A DNA stretch of 64,000 nt from Nitrosarchaeum sp. (GTDB taxonomy: Archaea > Thermoproteota > Nitrososphaeria > Nitrososphaerales > Nitrosopumilaceae). Below are positions 62,225 to 64,000 of the stretch, one piece after another. Position 1 is the first letter of the stretch. Every line of letters starts with the position of its first letter. The stretch spans positions 88,738 through 152,737 of the forward strand of contig JAIOOR010000008.1 of assembly GCA_021414365.1 (NCBI GenBank), written 5' to 3'. The notes under the pieces were generated by a model. It did not search any database. It had not been told where the DNA came from and was given only the letters and a program-made list of their open reading frames with translations. The translations under genes and the position numbers were made by a program.

Positions 62225-62797
62225 ATGAGAAATATGTGGATGGGAATAACCATAGGTGTTTTTATCATTGGAATGGGAATTGGTTACACTGTTTTTCAAA
62301 CATCAAACAATACCACCATTTCAACAGATACACAGATAGAGTTAGAAAGATACAAAACCGCTGAAAACCTTGCAATGCAACATCTACAAACATTTGATGA
62401 ATTAGATTTTGAAATGTTTACAAACCAGAATTGGGATGGATTCACAAAAAGTCATTCACAGGACATAGTCGTCTATTGGCCAGATGGACATCATACAGAG
62501 GGTCTTGAAAGACACATTGAAGATTTGAAAACAATGTTTGTTTATGCCCCTGATACTCGCATACAAGAACATCCTGTTAGAATAGCGTCAGGTGAATGGA
62601 CAAGCGTTATTGGTATCATGGAAGGTACGTTTACAGAACCAATGCCATTACCAGATGGAACTTCAATTCCTCCAACTGGAAAATCTTTCAAGTTAAAGAT
62701 GAGCACGGTAGGTCATTGGAAAAATGGTGTTATGGATGAAGAATATTTGTTCTGGGATAATCAATCATTTATGAAACAGATTGGATTAAGTCCATAA
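62225..62797 (+). CDS. SnoaL-like (NTF2-fold) protein with N-terminal anchor
   Basis: A 190-aa protein: an N-terminal helix (MWMGITIGVFIIGMGIGYTV), then an NTF2-like domain with HSQDIVVYWPDGHHTEGLERH, TSVIGIMEGTFTEPM and DEEYLFWDNQSFMKQIG. SnoaL/NTF2 folds include cyclases and isomerases; no exact activity is assigned. External, membrane-anchored. Confidence 0.75.
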   Translation: MRNMWMGITIGVFIIGMGIGYTVFQTSNNTTISTDTQIELERYKTAENLAMQHLQTFDELDFEMFTNQNWDGFTKSHSQDIVVYWPDGHHTEGLERHIEDLKTMFVYAPDTRIQEHPVRIASGEWTSVIGIMEGTFTEPMPLPDGTSIPPTGKSFKLKMSTVGHWKNGVMDEEYLFWDNQSFMKQIGLSP

Positions 62798-62833
62798 GAT
62801 CAAATCTTTTTTCCTTTTTATCAAATAACCTGA

Positions 62834-63685
62834 TCATTTTACTGTCAAATGAATTGATATTTTATCTTCATCAAATATACTAAATGAGCCATCTTCTAAT
62901 GATTTAACAGTTATTTTAGAAGATTCTAATTTTCTTATCATATCGTTTAGTTTATCTTTGCTTGAAAATTGAATTGCAAAATAATCCAATCCTGCAAATT
63001 CTGTTGATGCTTGAGATATGTCTTCTCCAAGCCAAGTATTTGTGGCAATATGATGATGATATTTTCCTGCTGCAAAAAACAATGCGCCTTTCATACCTGC
63101 AGTATTTGTAAGACCAAGAATTTCAGAATAGAATTTTTTTGCGTTTGCAAGATTGGATACATGTAGGTGGACATGTCCTATTGATGTATCTGATGGAAAT
63201 CCACTCCAAGATTTAGTTGATTCGGCAAGCAATCCCTCCATATCAAGTGGTTCTATTGCCATTACTACTTGGTTTTCAATCCATTTCCATTCGGATGGTA
63301 TTCTGTCACAATAAATTTCTATTCCAATATTATCAGGATCACGGATGTAAATTGCTTCAGATACAAGATGATCTGAAAAACCGTCAATTTTTATCGCATC
63401 ATTGTGTTTTAGTAAATGTGAAAGAAATTCTGCCAAGTCTTTTCTTTGCGGAAGTAGTATTGCAAAATGATACAACCCTACTCTTTGAGTTGAATTAGGT
63501 GGTTTGGCTGTAGAAAGGGCAACAAGACAAGGCATCTTACCATCAGGTGAAAGAAATACAACATGATCTGTTTGTTTAACTATCTTGAGACCCAAAAAGG
63601 ATTTGTAAAATTCTAGAGATTGGTTTATGTCAGATACTTTAAGATGAACTTGACCTATTCTGGCATTCTGATCAATAGAAGTCAT
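62834..63685 (-). CDS. Two-domain VOC protein (catechol 2,3-dioxygenase-like / glyoxalase fold)
   Basis: A 283-aa protein with two vicinal-oxygen-chelate modules: IGQVHLKVSDINQSLEFYKS at the start and IGHVHLHVSNLANAKKFYSE near residue 170. His and Glu metal ligands are visible (VHLKV, VHLHV, GIEIYCD, KYHHHIATNTW). It resembles CatE-type extradiol dioxygenases. Substrate is unknown, as no aromatic pathway genes flank it. Confidence 0.88.
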   Translation of the reverse strand: MTSIDQNARIGQVHLKVSDINQSLEFYKSFLGLKIVKQTDHVVFLSPDGKMPCLVALSTAKPPNSTQRVGLYHFAILLPQRKDLAEFLSHLLKHNDAIKIDGFSDHLVSEAIYIRDPDNIGIEIYCDRIPSEWKWIENQVVMAIEPLDMEGLLAESTKSWSGFPSDTSIGHVHLHVSNLANAKKFYSEILGLTNTAGMKGALFFAAGKYHHHIATNTWLGEDISQASTEFAGLDYFAIQFSSKDKLNDMIRKLESSKITVKSLEDGSFSIFDEDKISIHLTVK

Positions 63686-63850
63686 ATCCGCATTATAATT
63701 AGTAATTCAACCATATAATGACAATCATATGGATTCAAAACTTGGATTTTAGTCTTAACTATTTTTTAAAAATTGTTTGTTATATGCCATTGAAGTTCAT
63801 TTAATCACTGCCAAATAGACTTTTAAGGATTAAAAAAATAAAGTGATTGA

Positions 63851-64000
63851 TTGGTATCTACAGGAACAACAGAGTTTCTAAGCTTACTTGCAATTCTTTT
63901 TGGTGGAGGAATGATTGGTGCTTGGCTAATGCACAAGATAAAATTTCCAACAATCATAGGATTCATACTAGTCGGAATAATCGTAGGACCTTACGGATTA
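63851..64000 (+). CDS. Kef/CPA2-type cation:proton antiporter, 3' end outside window
   Basis: The first 50 codons from TTG 63851 are seen: VSTGTTEFLSLLAILFGGG, then KIKFPTIIGFILVGIIVGPYG. The P-x-I-x-G-x-I-x-x-G-x-x-x-GP pattern is the first helix motif of the Kef/NhaP antiporters. The 63686-63850 gap before it holds an A+T-rich promoter region. Confidence 0.85.
   Translation, partial: MVSTGTTEFLSLLAILFGGGMIGAWLMHKIKFPTIIGFILVGIIVGPYGL

Overview
The window comes from an A+T-rich marine-type ammonia-oxidising archaeon (Nitrososphaerota, most likely a Nitrosopumilus or Nitrosarchaeum relative). Evidence: an A-type ATP synthase, an Amt ammonium transporter, many cupredoxins and a multicopper oxidase, PEFG-type C-terminal sorting signals, CFI-box C-terminal domains, archaeal PyrB/PyrI, UMP kinase and thymidylate kinase, and many genes with a TATA-like box about 26 bp before the start codon, as expected for leaderless archaeal mRNAs. 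No rRNA, tRNA or CRISPR array was seen.

Layout. 1-3.4 kb: thiolase (cut by the window edge), a zinc-ribbon protein, a nitrilase-family hydrolase, a 58-aa tautomerase and a rhomboid protease. 3.4-19 kb: an envelope and metal block. It holds exported proteins carrying WIK..A.WW repeats (one with a 17-nt deletion and frameshift), three related ~460-500 aa exported proteins, a plastocyanin-like protein, a CopC-CopD-propeller fusion, and a ZnuABC-type metal ABC transporter divergent from a NikR-like regulator. 19-37.4 kb: housekeeping. It holds Lon-N protein, PyrB/PyrI, ATP synthase genes (E-A-B-D-small ORF on the minus strand ahead of K; I and C separately on the plus strand), a sulfurtransferase, Amt with a divergent regulator, a degenerate Cas4-like protein, PyrH, an HD phosphohydrolase and Tmk.

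37.5-43.4 kb looks like an integrated mobile element: tyrosine integrase with a zinc knuckle, winged-helix regulator with a palindrome at its own promoter, two small zinc proteins, a PrimPol-SF3 helicase replication protein with a coupled TTG start, a repeat cluster, and small HTH and zinc-ribbon genes. 43.6-59.4 kb is accessory-rich: an exported metzincin protease, related exported proteins, a four-gene membrane-protein operon, many microproteins with Cys pairs, and a ~365-bp duplicated segment in which one copy of a small zinc gene has decayed. It also has a CDGSH protein, a ferredoxin, a truncated hemerythrin-like gene and a multicopper oxidase-cupredoxin fusion. 59.6-64 kb is redox-related: an FMN reductase, a Rieske-FMN reductase fusion beside a broken HxlR-type regulator, a SnoaL-like protein, a two-domain VOC dioxygenase-like protein and the start of a Kef-type antiporter.

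The strongest candidates for something new are the integrated PrimPol element, the duplicated family of ~50-aa membrane proteins with its zinc microprotein partner, and the set of exported repeat and CFI-box proteins.
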